Assembly: GCA_963995505.1 (NCBI GenBank)
Contig: OZ023184.1
Coordinates: 14,276,308-14,340,307 of the forward strand
Reading direction: 5' to 3'
DNA from: Hypericum androsaemum
Lineage: Eukaryota; Streptophyta; Magnoliopsida; Malpighiales; Hypericaceae
Length of the DNA: 64,000 nucleotides
Both the position numbers and the translations under genes were made by a program. How positions within the stretch are numbered: the stretch's first letter is position 1; every line of letters begins with the position of its first letter. This document shows, in pieces, positions 28,727 to 39,720 of this stretch. The notes below the pieces were generated by a model. That model saw only the letters and a list, made by a program, of their open reading frames with translations. It searched no databases and was not told the origin of the DNA.

Positions 28727-29739
28727 AGAAATTAAAAGGATTTTTATGTGAGTTTTGCTTATATGCACGCCAACCAGGTGTCCGGTGGTTCTAGTCAAAT
28801 TACTTGTTGGGCTATATCTCAAAATGTTATTTAATTATTTCCTATAATAATAAAAGTTTTAATTATCTGTGAACTTTAGTAGCTTTCTTCCTGTTTCAAG
28901 TGATTCGACGGATTTTGAAGCGGCAATTTTTGATGCACGGGGCTATGAAGAATCACGGGCAGATATACACAGGCCAGGTCTTGGCTGGAAAGAAAATAGT
29001 TCTGGTCGCAAGGAAATGTGACTTGGTTATATTCGATTTTGTTTCTCTAGACACTGAAAATTTTGAATTATGAATTGTGGCACTCCCTGGTCCTTCAACT
29101 TCAAGTGCTGCCTTTACTGGGTTGGATGGCTCGCAATCATTTAGTTGTTAAGTTTATGCATCAACAAGTTCTAGCCTCCAGTCAACCCTTTAATCGTCAT
29201 CTTCTTGTTCAAATTCGGCCTAAATTTAGATAGATTCTGAAAGAATTGAACAACAAATACACAAATTTAGGCGATTTTATCTTAGGATTTCTGAAAGACG
29301 AACGTGGAGGATGGCAGAGAGGCAGAGGTGCAGAGGGAGAGGCAGAGGTGCAGAGGGAGAGGCGGAGGAGGCCAGTGGAGGGTGTTCGGTCGCCGGTTGG
29401 ATTTGTCTCCCAAGAGAGAGGGAGAGGAAAAAAAATGGGGATCGGGGAGAGAGAGGGACAGCAAGAGACGAGTGGAAGAGGTAGGGAAGGAAAAAATCTC
29501 TGTTTTATATATACGCTCCAAAACGACTTCATTTTGGGTTGAAGTAAACCTGTTATAAAACAACGTCATTTTGTATAATCAGTGTCGCATTGTCAGTTTG
29601 GTATGTTACAAACGCCAAAGCTTTCCTGACTTGTGCGGTGTCGGTGTCAAACCGCACCATCCACCAGCTTCAGATTTGCGGTTTTGTTTTTTTCAATTTC
29701 TGGTTTGCGGTTTGGTGCAGTTTATAGTTTAAATTAGTT
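28727..29739. other. Intergenic with GA-rich repeat
   Basis: No gene is supported. At about 29314-29370 the words GGCAGAGGTGCAGAGGGAGA occur twice in tandem within a GA-rich block. Around 29640-29750 'gcaccatccaccagcttcag', 'tttgcggtttggtgc' and 'CACCCCTAAG' resemble the end of a common plant hAT MITE with GGTTTGGTG...CACCCCTA ends, but no partner end was found. Confidence 0.35.
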
Positions 29740-31068
29740 TCTGACTCACCCCTAAGAAATATGGTATTGATTTTACTGATGTTTTTACTCCTGTTGTGAA
29801 GCTAACCACCATTCGAATGGTGTTGGGTATGGTTGCTGCAGAGAATATAATGTTAGAGCAGATGGATGTGAAGACAGCCTTTCTCCATAGTGATCTAGAG
29901 GAAGAGATCTACATGGAATAACCAGAAGGGTACTTATCAGAAGGTAACATTGGACTTCTGTGTTGGTTGAGGAAGAGCTTGTATGGGTTGAAGCAAGCTC
30001 CCAGGCAGTGGTACAAAAAATTAGATGGATTCCTGCACGAGATTGAGTTTGTGCATTGTGAGGCAGACCATTGTTGTTACTTCAAGAGGTTTGACAATAG
30101 CTATATCATCCTCCTACTATATATTGATGACATGTTGATAGCAGACTCGAGTGCTCGAGAGGTGAGCAAGGTGAAGAAACAGTTGTCTGAGAGGTTTGCC
30201 ACGAAGGATTTGAGTGAGGCTAAACAGATCCTAGGGATGAGGATTGAGTGAGACAAAGTAGCATGGAAGTTATTTCTCTCGCAGGGTGACTATATCAAGA
30301 AGGTGTTGGAAAGGTTTAACATGCAAAAGGCCAAATCCATGTTGACCCCCTTGGGTGGACACTTTAAGCTGTTTAACAAGGATTCGCCTAAGAGTGAGGG
30401 GGAGAAGGCTCAGATGAAGAAGACTCATTATGCATAAGCATGGGAAGCTTGATGTATTCTATGGTCTGTACAAGGTCAGACATTGCATATGCGGTGGGAG
30501 TGGTGAGCAGGTACATGAGCAATCCAGGTAAGCAGCATTGGTTGGCAATAAAGTGGATCCTAGGGTACTTGAGAGTTACTGCTGAGAAGGCCCTATACTT
30601 CCAGCGCAGTGAAATGAAGCTGACAGGATATGTTGACGCAAACTTGGGGTCTAGTGACCTTGATAGGAGAAGGAGCACTATAGGGTATGTGTTCACACTA
30701 GGAGGGGCAACGATCTCCTGGGCTTCTAAGTTACGAAATATAGTGGCTTTGTCAATTGTAGAAAGTGAGTATGTGGCAGTGAGATGGTATAGTTGCATAA
30801 TTTCTTGGGTGAGTTAGGAAAGGAGCAGAAGGATAGTATACTCCACAGTAACAGCTAGAGTATGATTTACTTGCCAAAGAATTCTGCCTTCCACTCAAGG
30901 ACTAAGCACAATGAGTTGAGGTATCACTACATACGACATCTCTTGGAGAGGAAGATCTTGCAGCTTGAGAAGATTCAAGGAAGTGTGAATCCTGCATATA
31001 TGTTGACCAAGGTAGTTACCTTGGAGAAGCTGAAGCTGAACATGGCTTCAGCTGGCCTAGTGAACTGA
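29740..31068 (+). pseudogene. Copia (Ty1-type) pol remnant: reverse transcriptase and RNase H
   Basis: The reading begins inside the reverse transcriptase (KYGIDFTDVFTPVVKLTTIR, QMDVKTAFLHSDLEEEIYME) and runs through SLYGLKQAPRQWYKKLDGF and the catalytic LLYIDDMLIA. RNase H follows: GSLMYSMVCTRSDIAYAVG, then GYVDANLGSSDLDRRRSTIG, then ATISWASK and TKHNELRYHYIRHLLE. In-frame stops (for example TAA in the 'MEQPEGY' region at 29919, and one after RIE at 30249) and frame changes make it defective. Gag, protease and integrase are missing: the element is truncated on its left. It is followed by a polypurine tract and a complete 3' LTR. Confidence 0.9.
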
Positions 31069-31140
31069 AAAGAGGTCTGGTGTGCTGAGTAGAGAAGATG
31101 GTCATCTAGTAAAAGGTGACAAGTGTTGAGTTCAGTCTCC

Positions 31141-31151
31141 AGGTGGGAGAT
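31141..31151 (+). other. Polypurine tract of the Copia element
   Basis: AGGTGGGAGAT directly precedes the LTR start at 31152. Plant Copia elements typically have this GGTGGGAGATTG form, which primes plus-strand DNA synthesis. Confidence 0.85.
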
Positions 31152-31853
31152 TGTTGGGTTATAGAGCCTGATAGGTACTCGGGTTGGCGTTGGATGATCG
31201 AGTGAAGACCACGCATGAGTACAGCACTCGCCAAACGGCCCGATAAGTGATATGCATTTTTTTTGTGAAGAAGCGGGAGTACTTGCAGTCGCAAGTGAAT
31301 TGGCGATCACAAGTGAATTGCTGCCAGCCAGACCTGCGATGACTTAATCTCGTTTCCTGTTTAGTTCTGTTTCAGTTTGTAAACCCAATTTAGGGTTGCT
31401 CCTTTATATAAATCCATGTAATAGCTCGTCCAATGTGTGACAGAAAGAGTAGTGACGCACAAGAAATCTAGTAGAAAAACCCTGGCTTGGCACGCCCCAG
31501 ACGTACTCATTCTTGACGAACTGGGTCACCAAATCTTGTGTTCTCTTCGTTTTGATTTTGTTCTTCTTGATTGCTGGCCTATTATTGTTTCCCAATAAGT
31601 GTGTAGGAATTTCTTGGGCCAAAACAATGGATACAATAGTATTATAGGCAGAGAGAGAGACTTGATGCAGTAGCCTTGCCATAGCATATGTATCTGTTGT
31701 ACTCCACATATCACAGTAAAAGATTGTCTCACCTCGTAGATGTAGGTCAGTTTACCCGAACCATGTTTATCGCGTGTGCTCGTTGTTCCTATGATTCCTA
31801 CATCTCTATGTTGTTGAGTAATGCGTATCAAAACCGTTTCTATTACCCCAACA
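31152..31853 (+). mobile_element. 3' LTR of the Copia element
   Basis: A 702-bp LTR. It starts TGTTGGGTTATA and ends TATTACCCCAACA, whose inverse is TGTTGGGGTAATA, giving a clear terminal inverted repeat with TG...CA ends. A TATA-like box (TTTATATAAATCC) lies near 31402. Because the left part of the element is lost, the flanking duplication cannot be checked. Confidence 0.85.
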
Positions 31854-32174
31854 CCAATTTGTTCTTTTCTAAAAGAAGTCAAAAGTAGTCATTTTGTTTT
31901 AATTCCACTATCTAAAATTAGGGTTTTCAAAACTGTCCACAAAATTGATTTCACTCGCTCTTCCTATGGCTATCAAAATAAACCTGAATAATATATTCTT
32001 TTTTAAAAGATAAATAACATAATTTTTTAATGAGATAAGTAATATAATCTGGGAACCAGACTTTTCTGTTTTAGCGGCATGGGATAGTTGACCAACTATT
32101 ACGAAGACTGGCCTCGTTGGTTTTAGCGGATTCCACCGTCACGTCACATAAACAATGAACATGAATAAGAATTT

Positions 32175-33083
32175 GGGCAAGTAACTTCCTTGGAGTTTAC
32201 TTAAATTACTGTTTCAGTCCCTCCTATTTTGAAATCGAAAGTTTGACCCCCTAGTTTATTTTTATTGAAGTCTAAAGTCCCTCGCTGATGTCATCATTCA
32301 ATTTTTTATTTTTAATCAAGGAAATGACTATTATATCCTTCAATAAAAAAAGTTACACCTTCTTCCCCAACCAGCTCTCTCCAAGTCCTCGCCGGCCATT
32401 TTTGTGCGGCACCGTCGGTATCGGTCTCCGTTCAATTAAACCCACCACCGCCGCCCCCTCCTCAAGCTCCAACATCGGGCGGCACCGCATAGAGGGATTC
32501 AGGACCTTTATCGGCACCAACAGCAACACCTGTCGGGGATCCTGGATCGCCGACCGGAAGCACGGGTTCGAGAATTTTTGTGAGGAATTGGGGATCTTGG
32601 TCGCAGGTTTGTTGTAGATGGCTGAAGAAGAGACCAGGTCGGCGACCTTGGCAAGGAGTCCCTCACCTCCCGGTCAGGCTAGCGACGACGAACTAAGGGC
32701 CGCGTTCCTTGTCCTCCCGGTCATCGAAATTGATGACAGATGCGAAACTGGGAGCAAAGAGAGGTGACGAGGAAGGGACGACTGGGGAAGACGAGATCTG
32801 GATTTTTTTGGGTTGATCGAAAAAAATTTATCGCCGGAGCAGATGACTGGAGATGTCCGGATTATCGGAGAAGATGACCGGATATATTTGCTTTGTTTTT
32901 TATTTAAATATAAGGGTATAATAGTCATTTTCTTGATTAAAAAATAAAAAATCGTATGATGGCATCAGCGAGGGGCTTTAGAGTTCAATAAAAATAAAAT
33001 AGGGAGCCAAAGTTTTGATTTCGAAACAGAAAAGACTGAAATAATAATTTTGGCAAACTCCAGGGGCTGAGGGCAATTTGCCC
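32175..33083. mobile_element. Mutator-like element with 9-bp TSD TAAGAATTT
   Basis: An exact 9-bp direct repeat TAAGAATTT flanks the element (32166-32174 and 33084-33092). Ends begin GGGCAAGTAACTTCCTTGG and, inverted, GGGCAAATTGCCCTCAGCC. The arms are about 180 bases and share words such as TTTATTTTTATTGAA(G/C)TCTAAAG and the GCTGATG(T/C)CATCAT type. The GC-rich core at 32360-32900 has ORFs on both strands rich in Ser/Pro/Arg without a domain I recognise, so a captured host fragment is possible but not shown. Confidence 0.9.
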
Positions 33084-33092
33084 TAAGAATTT

Positions 33093-33347
33093 TTATGGTT
33101 ACATGAATAAGACACCGTGGGTCATGTTTTGTTAGATAGTGGAACTCGTAGATTAATACAAGGTTTCTTTTACCCTTTGACAAACGTTTTTTCCAAAAAT
33201 ACAAGTTATCATTAATTCGATTAATTCACATACAATTCAGGTAGAAAATAAAATGATGTCCAGTTTTTTCCCTTACTAACTTTTTAACATTACTATATTA
33301 ATCTTATTAAATTATAATAATTAATCCAATTTGTTTTATTTCCTCAC
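33093..33347. other. A/T-rich spacer left of the duplicated block
   Basis: No gene or repeat end is visible. Homology with the right-hand duplicate begins at about 33348. Confidence 0.4.
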
Positions 33348-34503
33348 AAAATAATTTAGGCTGTATCACAGCCACGAACCATCGTTCGTTATCGACCCCA
33401 TTTCTTCTTCCGAATTTTATTTTTTACATAGTGCTTCAAATAATAGATAAACTCACTTTAATATCATGGGTAGTTCGATTTTGTTTACAGTGATTTTCAA
33501 ATTTCAAATTTCAAATTTTTTGTGATAAACTCATAATGGAAGCTAGTTTATCAAGCTGACTTTTTCATAGTTTTTCTGTCCGGTTTGAAAATTTTGGTAA
33601 ATTTTGGATTTTAGAGTTTAAATTTGAAATTTTTATATGGCAGTACCACCTAGGATTAAGAAATATAGCGTGGATGTGATTTTTTTCAAATGTTGTTGAT
33701 GCAAGTCAAATTTTAAAAAAAATTGTTGGACCCCAGTGCTAATTACCCACAATTTGGAGGACTTGCGTGTCTTTTATACTAATGTAATTGTTCATTCATT
33801 TGATCATGATATATAATTATTTCCAGTTTTATGCTGAATTTATCCTTCTTGGGCTACATAGCTTTGCTCACTGATTTAATCTCGTTGGTGACAATTAAGT
33901 TGGAAGGAGCTAATAAAGTAATCTGGTCTTATGTTTACTTCTCCATCAAAACCTTAAGCATCAATTTTTTTGATCAATTGACAATTCCCTCTCAAAGATA
34001 ACTGGAGCTTACCAAGATGTGGACAGGTAAGATTCTATACAAAGTTCAATATTTTTTATGGATCAACTTACAAAGAAAACTACTAATTAAAGACAACATG
34101 ATAAGGTGAAAAATAGTGAAGGTTCGGGATTGACTATCTCCCCTTTGTGGGACTTTCGACGAATCGAGCGATCATCTTTACATCCAATACTCTTTCTCGC
34201 GGGGCATTTGAAATCATTTTGTTCGAAGGATGGGAATCAATAGGTGTGGAGGTTTTAACGTGAGATTTTTTCCTCGAATTGGAAGGGATTAGTTAGAAGA
34301 AATATAAATAAGAAGGTTTGGTTGTCATCTACCCGGTAACAATGTGAGGAATCTGAATTTTGCAAGACCGTGTAATCTTTCGGAGTGAATTGTACTACCA
34401 AGAGCTTCATACTATTATCGCTTATTATTTTTACACCACTTGCTTCAGTTTATCCTGTGTATTTGTAGTTTGGAGTTATCTCCGGAATATGAATATACGA
34501 AAT
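33348..34503. repeat. Duplicated flank segment, left copy, with LINE zf-RVT trace
   Basis: The sequence from TTTCCTCACAAAATAA to GTGAATATACGAAAT-type wording is closely similar, roughly 90% by eye, to 43968-44086 plus 45640-46705. It is direct and in the same order. At about 34070-34240 the plus-strand reading gives SPLCGTFDESSDHLYIQYSF followed by SRGI and NHFVRRMG, a zf-RVT trace from an older LINE. This copy lacks the solo LTR present in the right copy and thus preserves the pre-insertion site (AATAGATAAACTCACTTTAA). Confidence 0.8.
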
Positions 34504-34907
34504 TGTTAGAATTTCAAATATTGAAATTCAAATATTCATCCATGATTAACCATCTCCTTATTTTCCTAGAAGTCTTTTTATAAGAAAAAGACAGAGAAAA
34601 CAGGGGGCGAGGAAGGGGACTTGTGACTCTACGCACCAAAAGAAAAGATACGTTCTTTTCCCAGAGAAAAACTCGCTCTATCTCAAGATTTTTAGGCGTT
34701 AGATTCAATCTCCACTTCGATCAATAGATCGTGAGTGATGGTCAACCAGTGACGAGTTTTTGTTATGTAAAGATCATGTGAAAAACGAATTTTGTGAAGA
34801 TTATTGTGCAAAGACTACAACAAGTAAGTTTTTAAGATTATTGTTTTTGGATTCTGTAATTTAATTAAGTTTATAATAATAGTGAAATCTTTCATGGGTA
34901 TAAGAGC
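34504..34907 (+). mobile_element. Copia-like 5' LTR and primer-binding site
   Basis: The LTR starts TGTTAGAATTTC exactly where homology to the right-hand duplicate stops, and ends GAAATCTTTCA at 34894. It is followed by GGGTATAAGAGCTA (34896-34909), a two-change version of the initiator-Met tRNA PBS TGGTATCAGAGC. The LTR is about 391 bp. The internal part is lost; LINE sequence begins by 35226. The insertion therefore came after the tandem duplication or at its edge. Confidence 0.6.
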
Positions 34908-35480
34908 TATTGAAGTTCGTTCTGATTTTAAATCTACAAAGAAATCATTTTTCTGACTTTAGTTACTGTCATCCTTGCGTGAAAAAGTAAAAGATAAATT
35001 ACCCTCTTGTCCTTGGTATTTGGTCATTCTTTCCTGAAATCCCTGGGTATCCGAAAACATATACCCGGGATTCTAATTCTAAATGATGTATTCCAATTAG
35101 AATTCTTCAATTCTCTTTAATTAGTTTTGATTCTCAAAAAATGATTTGGGTTTCAAAATTAGGGTTGTTTAAGTTTGATTCTTTCTAAATGATTTAGAGT
35201 GTTTAAAATTAAGTTTTGATTTTGATTGGAGGCAGGTAGGAAAATTCTAATTAAAGCTGTCCTATCCTCTATTCCCTGTTATATGATGCAATGCCTACTC
35301 TTCCCAAAGACTTTTTGCAAAAAATTAAATAGTCTTTTGGCTAAATATTGGTGGTCTGGGGATGTTGATACCAGAAAAATCTATTGGGTTAGTTGGGAAA
35401 AATTTTCGGATTCTAAATTGAAGGGTGGCTTGGGATTTCGTGATTTCAACACTTCAAAGTTGCCTTACTTGGTAAACAGG

Positions 35481-36645
35481 TGTAAGAATCGGGAAAGTAA
35501 AGTAAGAACTTTATAAAGTTTGGGGGAGCAAAGGGTAATTTTCTATGATTAGGGTAACTTGGGGCGGATTAGGGTTGAAAGCCTATATAAATAGGCATTT
35601 AGGCCGTCCATTCTGTCAGCCTAAATAACACCCACAGATTTTTTCCTCATTGTGAAGGTGAGGAGCAAAATCTGACTCGGGAGGAGGTGCCAAGAGAGGA
35701 CGATACCATCCGAGAATCGCTGTACGAGGAGGGTAAGTTACTAATACTGTTCTCTCCTCGTTTAACTCTTTTTCGAATGATTCATGTTATAAGTCACGTG
35801 TTTGCCTCTCAAACAAAAGGTGGAGAAGACGAATTTGTCGGATTCGAGGGGGTCCCGGACAGATCGTTGGAGTAGGCTCGCGAAGGTTTAAAGAGTTAGG
35901 AGCAACGTCAGGTAAGTGGAATTTGTGTCATCTCGTAGATCGAGGAGGTTAATTTTCCTGAGACGATCTATGTCTCAGTCTGGAACACGTATGGCTTGAG
36001 TTCGGAATCTGGCTTAAGCCGATCTCTTTACTGCTTGAAAAATCTGTTTTGATATTCGGATCTAGATTATGTTGAAACCGTATGTTATGCTTCTGTCCGA
36101 ATTCTGAATGTGAAAAAGTCGATTGCGTGTACTTATGTCTCCGAATTCTGATGAGTTCTGTTAAGTATGTGATATGTAGTCGGATAGGATAGTCGGATAG
36201 GATAGTCGGATAGGATAGTCGGATATGATAGTAGGATAGGGTAGTCGGATAGGGGATACACTCGTGGATATGTTATGTTCTGAAATTCTGTCGTTGTCGT
36301 TGCAAGGTGAAATCGTTTTTCCTATGATTCGTTTTCTGTGTTTTGTTTCACTTACTGAGTTTTTCAACTCACCCTAGCTGTATGTGTTTCAGATCGTTCA
36401 GGTGGGATCCAGGATTAGGAGTAGGGTGATTCATGTGCATGCATCAACACGGATTTCTGGCCAAATCATAAAGACTATTGAACTTTCAGCTTTTAGTATT
36501 TATTCGGATTTCTGAATATTTAAATCACTTTGGATGTTGCAGATTTTTCGTTTTGAATAATCATTTCGTTTCCTAATAAAAATCTGATGCCTTTCGGGGT
36601 AATTAATACCTCGGACTTTGTCGCTTCTATTTTCGGGTCGCGACA
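35481..36645 (+). mobile_element. Solo LTR, probable Tekay/Del chromovirus, TSD ACAGG
   Basis: A 1165-bp segment with TG...CA ends (TGTAAGAATCGGG at the left; TTTCGGGTCGCGACA at the right) and an exact 5-bp target duplication ACAGG (35476-35480 and 36646-36650). No internal retroelement sequence is present, so it is a solo LTR left by LTR-LTR recombination. A TATA box (CCTATATAAATAGG) lies at about 35581-35594. The GGGTCG-GACA ending is typical of Tekay/Del chromovirus LTRs; that assignment is inferred. Confidence 0.9.
36178..36255. repeat. 13-bp minisatellite inside the solo LTR
   Basis: Six tandem copies of AGTCGGATAGGAT, the last three with single changes. Confidence 0.9.
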
Positions 36646-38374
36646 ACAGGTTTGGAGGCTATTATCCAACCCCGACTCCCTTTGCTCTCGAATTCTTAAG
36701 GGTCTCTACTTCCACAATGTTGATTTTGTGAATGCAGCTAAATGTAGCAAATCTTCTTGGATCTGGTCAACCATACTGGAAGGTAGGAATGCCCTTGTTG
36801 GGGGTTTTATCTCAAGAATTGGTAATGGTCTCAACTCCAAGATCTGGGGGATCCTTGAGTTCCCTCCCTTCCTATGGCCAAGATCACTTGTGCCCCCCCT
36901 CTTAACTTGGAATCGGCAAAAGTTTTGGATCTTATCTGTTTCCAATCCAAAAGCTGGAAATGGGATTTGATTGACAGTTTGTTCTCTGAGGCTGAAAAAC
37001 ATGCCTGTTGGTACCTTTTATACGCCCGAAAAATTGGTGTAGAAAAATAACTCTTCTGGTCTGTATACTGTGAAAAAAGGTTATCATATCCTTAAAACTA
37101 ACTTCCTCTTACTGTTAACGCTAATCAGGCCGGCTCTAGTGCGTTACCCTTTGACCCGGGTATATGAAAACAAATCTAGAATCTAGATATCCATCCTCGG
37201 GTGAAAAATTTAATTTGGAGGGCAGCCAAATTTTTTTTACCTGTTGCTGATAACCTTTACATGAGGCACCTTTCTCCTTTCCCTATTTGTAGTATTTGTT
37301 GTGAGGTGCCCTAATCGACTTGTCACATGTTTTTTGATTACCAACATGCTCGTGCTACTTGGTTTGCGAGTGATCTTGGGCATAATGGTGAATTGTTTAT
37401 GCAGGTTTCTTTTGGTCTTTGGTTGGCTGATTTTTTCAAACTTCTTGACTGTGCGGAAATGATTAATTTGGTTCCTCTTGCTATGGATCTGTGTTGGTCT
37501 ATTTGGAAGAGTAGAAATAAATTTATTTTTGAGAATGTTCAGATTGATCCAGTTGGTTCTGCGAGCTTGGCTTCTTATTCCTGCTTTAAATTTTTGCAGG
37601 AGAACAGGTTGTCATTGCAGAATAATCTCTCAAGTTTTAACCAGAAAATTTCATGACTTCCTCCTGACGAGGAAGAGACGAAGTTCAACTGCGACGCATC
37701 CTGGATTGAAGCTTCTTCATGTTCCAGACTTGCTGTGGTTGCTCGAAATCACATGGCCATGTCGTAAATGGTATCACAGCCACTGTTTTTTCTTCCTCTC
37801 CTTTAGAAGCTGAACTAGGCTATCCAGCTCTCTTTGGATCTGATTGAGGCAAGTTATGTTTCCTCCAAGATGATTATCAAGTTGGATTGTCGAATAGTAT
37901 TCTCCTTTCTTTGTAACTCGGATCCTGTTGTGGACTAGAATTTAGAACTTTTGGTTAATGAGCTTCGGAGTCGACTCCAAGCTTTACCCTTTTGTACTAT
38001 GGTCTACACTTCTCGCTCAAAAAATAGTCTCTAACTGTTTGAGTAGGAAATGTAGACTGGCCTCTCTTCCGATAAACTGCGTGGAGTGTTTACCCTCGGA
38101 AGTGGCAGATCTTGTTGGTGTGGATGATCCTGATTAATGAATATATGGAAGTATGTTTTTCCCTAAAAAAAATTGTCCGAACAATATCTTTCGAATATTA
38201 GTTGATATGAATTATTTTTTTTTGTATTGCAGCTATATTTTTTCGTGAGGTATTTTATAAAATACGTGAAATTCCCGTACATATAATCAATATATTTTAA
38301 AATACTTAATTTTATTGACCAATTTTTATTTAAAAATGTCAATAAAATTATATCGACTAGCAAATTATATCGTA

Positions 38375-38500
38375 TTGCAGTAGTGTTAAATATTTGTTGG
38401 AAGAACTTTGCTAACTTTCACAGTCACTTCCGGCTCAATTCTGTATTAGTCGGAGTATTGAATTTGAATATGAGATAGTATAAACAAAAACTAACTATGA
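38375..38500. repeat. SINE-like repeat copy
   Basis: The wording GTGTTAAATATTTGTTGG, CTCAATTCTGTATTAGTCGG and an A-rich end matches the repeats at 3005 and 47866. It lies just beyond the exon 3 donor, in what was FAR intron 3 of the left copy. Confidence 0.45.
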
Positions 38501-38514
38501 AATTAGCTGCTTAC

Positions 38515-38714
38515 CTCCCATCAAACGTTGTAGTGGCCGCAGAGTTGATTATAAAGTGGACATCTCTTGCAAGCATTCGAGCATCATTCTGTTCCAAATT
38601 AAGATCCGATTGGCCTATATTTCCAATCACAGGAATCACCTTACTTAACATGAAACTTTCATACGATCCTCCTAATCTTTGCTTGATTTCTTTGAAGATG
38701 TCCGCTTCAATGAT
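38515..38714 (-). pseudogene. Orphan exon 3 of a FAR2/MS2-type fatty acyl-CoA reductase (left tandem copy)
   Basis: A 200-base minus-strand exon bounded by a good acceptor (TGCAG) and donor (GTAAGC). It encodes IIEADIFKEIKQRLGGSYES, then SKVIPVIGNIG, ARDVHFIINSAATTTFDG. This matches the third segment of FAR2/MS2 reductases, including the conserved 'PV-GNI' and 'INSAA-T-F' wording of the Rossmann-like NAD-binding domain. Its phase fits exactly between exon 2 (56418-56521) and exon 4 (51172-51272) of the right copy, which lacks an exon 3. Yet it lies about 9 kb beyond that copy's stop codon, so it cannot be spliced into it. It is the only coding exon left of the left-hand copy; its reading frame is open. 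Confidence 0.88.
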
Positions 38715-39594
38715 CTGCATGTATATACGTATAATGTCAACTAATTAATTAAGCTGCAAAATTTCAGGTGACTAAAACTATTGTATTGGACCCTCAAAAA
38801 AGAAAATTGTGAAAGTCGGCAAATTAGGTGGCCGATTGAATTGAGACGATGGATAGATCATGATTATGTGCATTAAACAGGCTATTACATCCAATAAATT
38901 TCAAACTTAATTGTTTCTAAAAAAGTAACATAATTTCAGTTGACAATCAATAAATTCAATTAATATCTAGTTGGTGATACATCTAGGAAGAGGCTCGTGA
39001 TTGTTCCAAAGCTAATATGGATTATCTTGAACTACACGTACAGTAAAACCTCTCTAAAGTAATATTGTTAAGACCAGAAAAAATTAACACTTTAGACAGG
39101 TTATCGCATAAGAGAAGTTTATATCTTTTAACAACGAAAAAAAGACTTTGTCTGTATTTAAGTTACCAAAAAATAAAAAATAAATTATAATGATCTATTT
39201 GACCACATTCAAGTCTCCCAAAAATATATTAATAAAAATTATAATTATTATATCATAGAAAATAATAATAAGTCACGAAATACCTAAACTTTTTGTTTAT
39301 AGCGTTAAATCATGCTACATTTGATTGAAATTTTTTATACAGCAAGACGATAGTCACAAGGACCATTTAAAGATAATTCAAAAGATGAATGATGATGTAA
39401 AAGTTATCAACAAGCAAATCTAGCACAAACTAGCATCTTAAATTTTTTTTTAATTTGCAAAGTATGTAAAAATATATGTATTTATTCTAAAATATCATTT
39501 TATGCAAAAATTGAGACCGAGATTTTGCGCTAATATTTTCTGGAAAAGCATTAATTATTATGACAGAGGAGTTATAAAATTTTTCTATGGTCTC
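38715..39594 (-). other. FAR intron 2 sequence, left copy only
   Basis: Very A/T-rich sequence directly upstream (minus strand) of exon 3. It has no counterpart in the right copy, where it was deleted along with exon 3. No ORF of note. Confidence 0.55.
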
Positions 39595-39720
39595 GACTCG
39601 GGACCGAAATTTTTTATCAATTTAGAGAGTTTATCATTTTAGAAGAAATCACTTTATAGAGGTTTTATTATATTAGGTTAATAATTTTAGAAAATTTTCA
39701 TTAAGGTGGGCCGCGCCAAT

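Larger units (their letters stand above)
35226..38172 (+). pseudogene. LINE ORF2 3' portion, split by a solo LTR
   Basis: A 5'-truncated L1-type element. Before the LTR the reading gives KILIKAVLSSIPCYMMQCLL, KYWWSGDVDTRKIYWVSWEK and KGGLGFRDFN. After it comes QVWRLLSNPDSLCSRILKGL, WIWSTILEGRN, a zf-RVT part around 37190-37380, LCWSIWKSRNKFIFEN, and an RNase H trace (FNCDASWIEA at about 37684) running to VADLVGVDDPD at about 38135. An A-run (38164-38172) marks the tail. Removing the LTR and one duplicated ACAGG restores LLGKQVWRLLSNP across the junction. Other stops and frame changes show it is dead. Confidence 0.85.

Noticed and set aside
29246..29569. Long overlapping ORFs on both strands around 29.2-29.6 kb
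   Set aside because: They come from a GA-rich low-complexity tract with short tandem repeats; the translations are Arg/Glu/Gly or Ser/Leu/Pro monotony without a domain.
36178..36255. Regular short repeats that might suggest a CRISPR array
   Set aside because: They are contiguous 13-bp tandem units without spacers, inside a plant LTR.
38515..38714. Reading the orphan exon as part of a trans-spliced functional FAR gene
   Set aside because: The right copy has other disabling changes and the duplicated flanks explain the exon as the remnant of a second copy.
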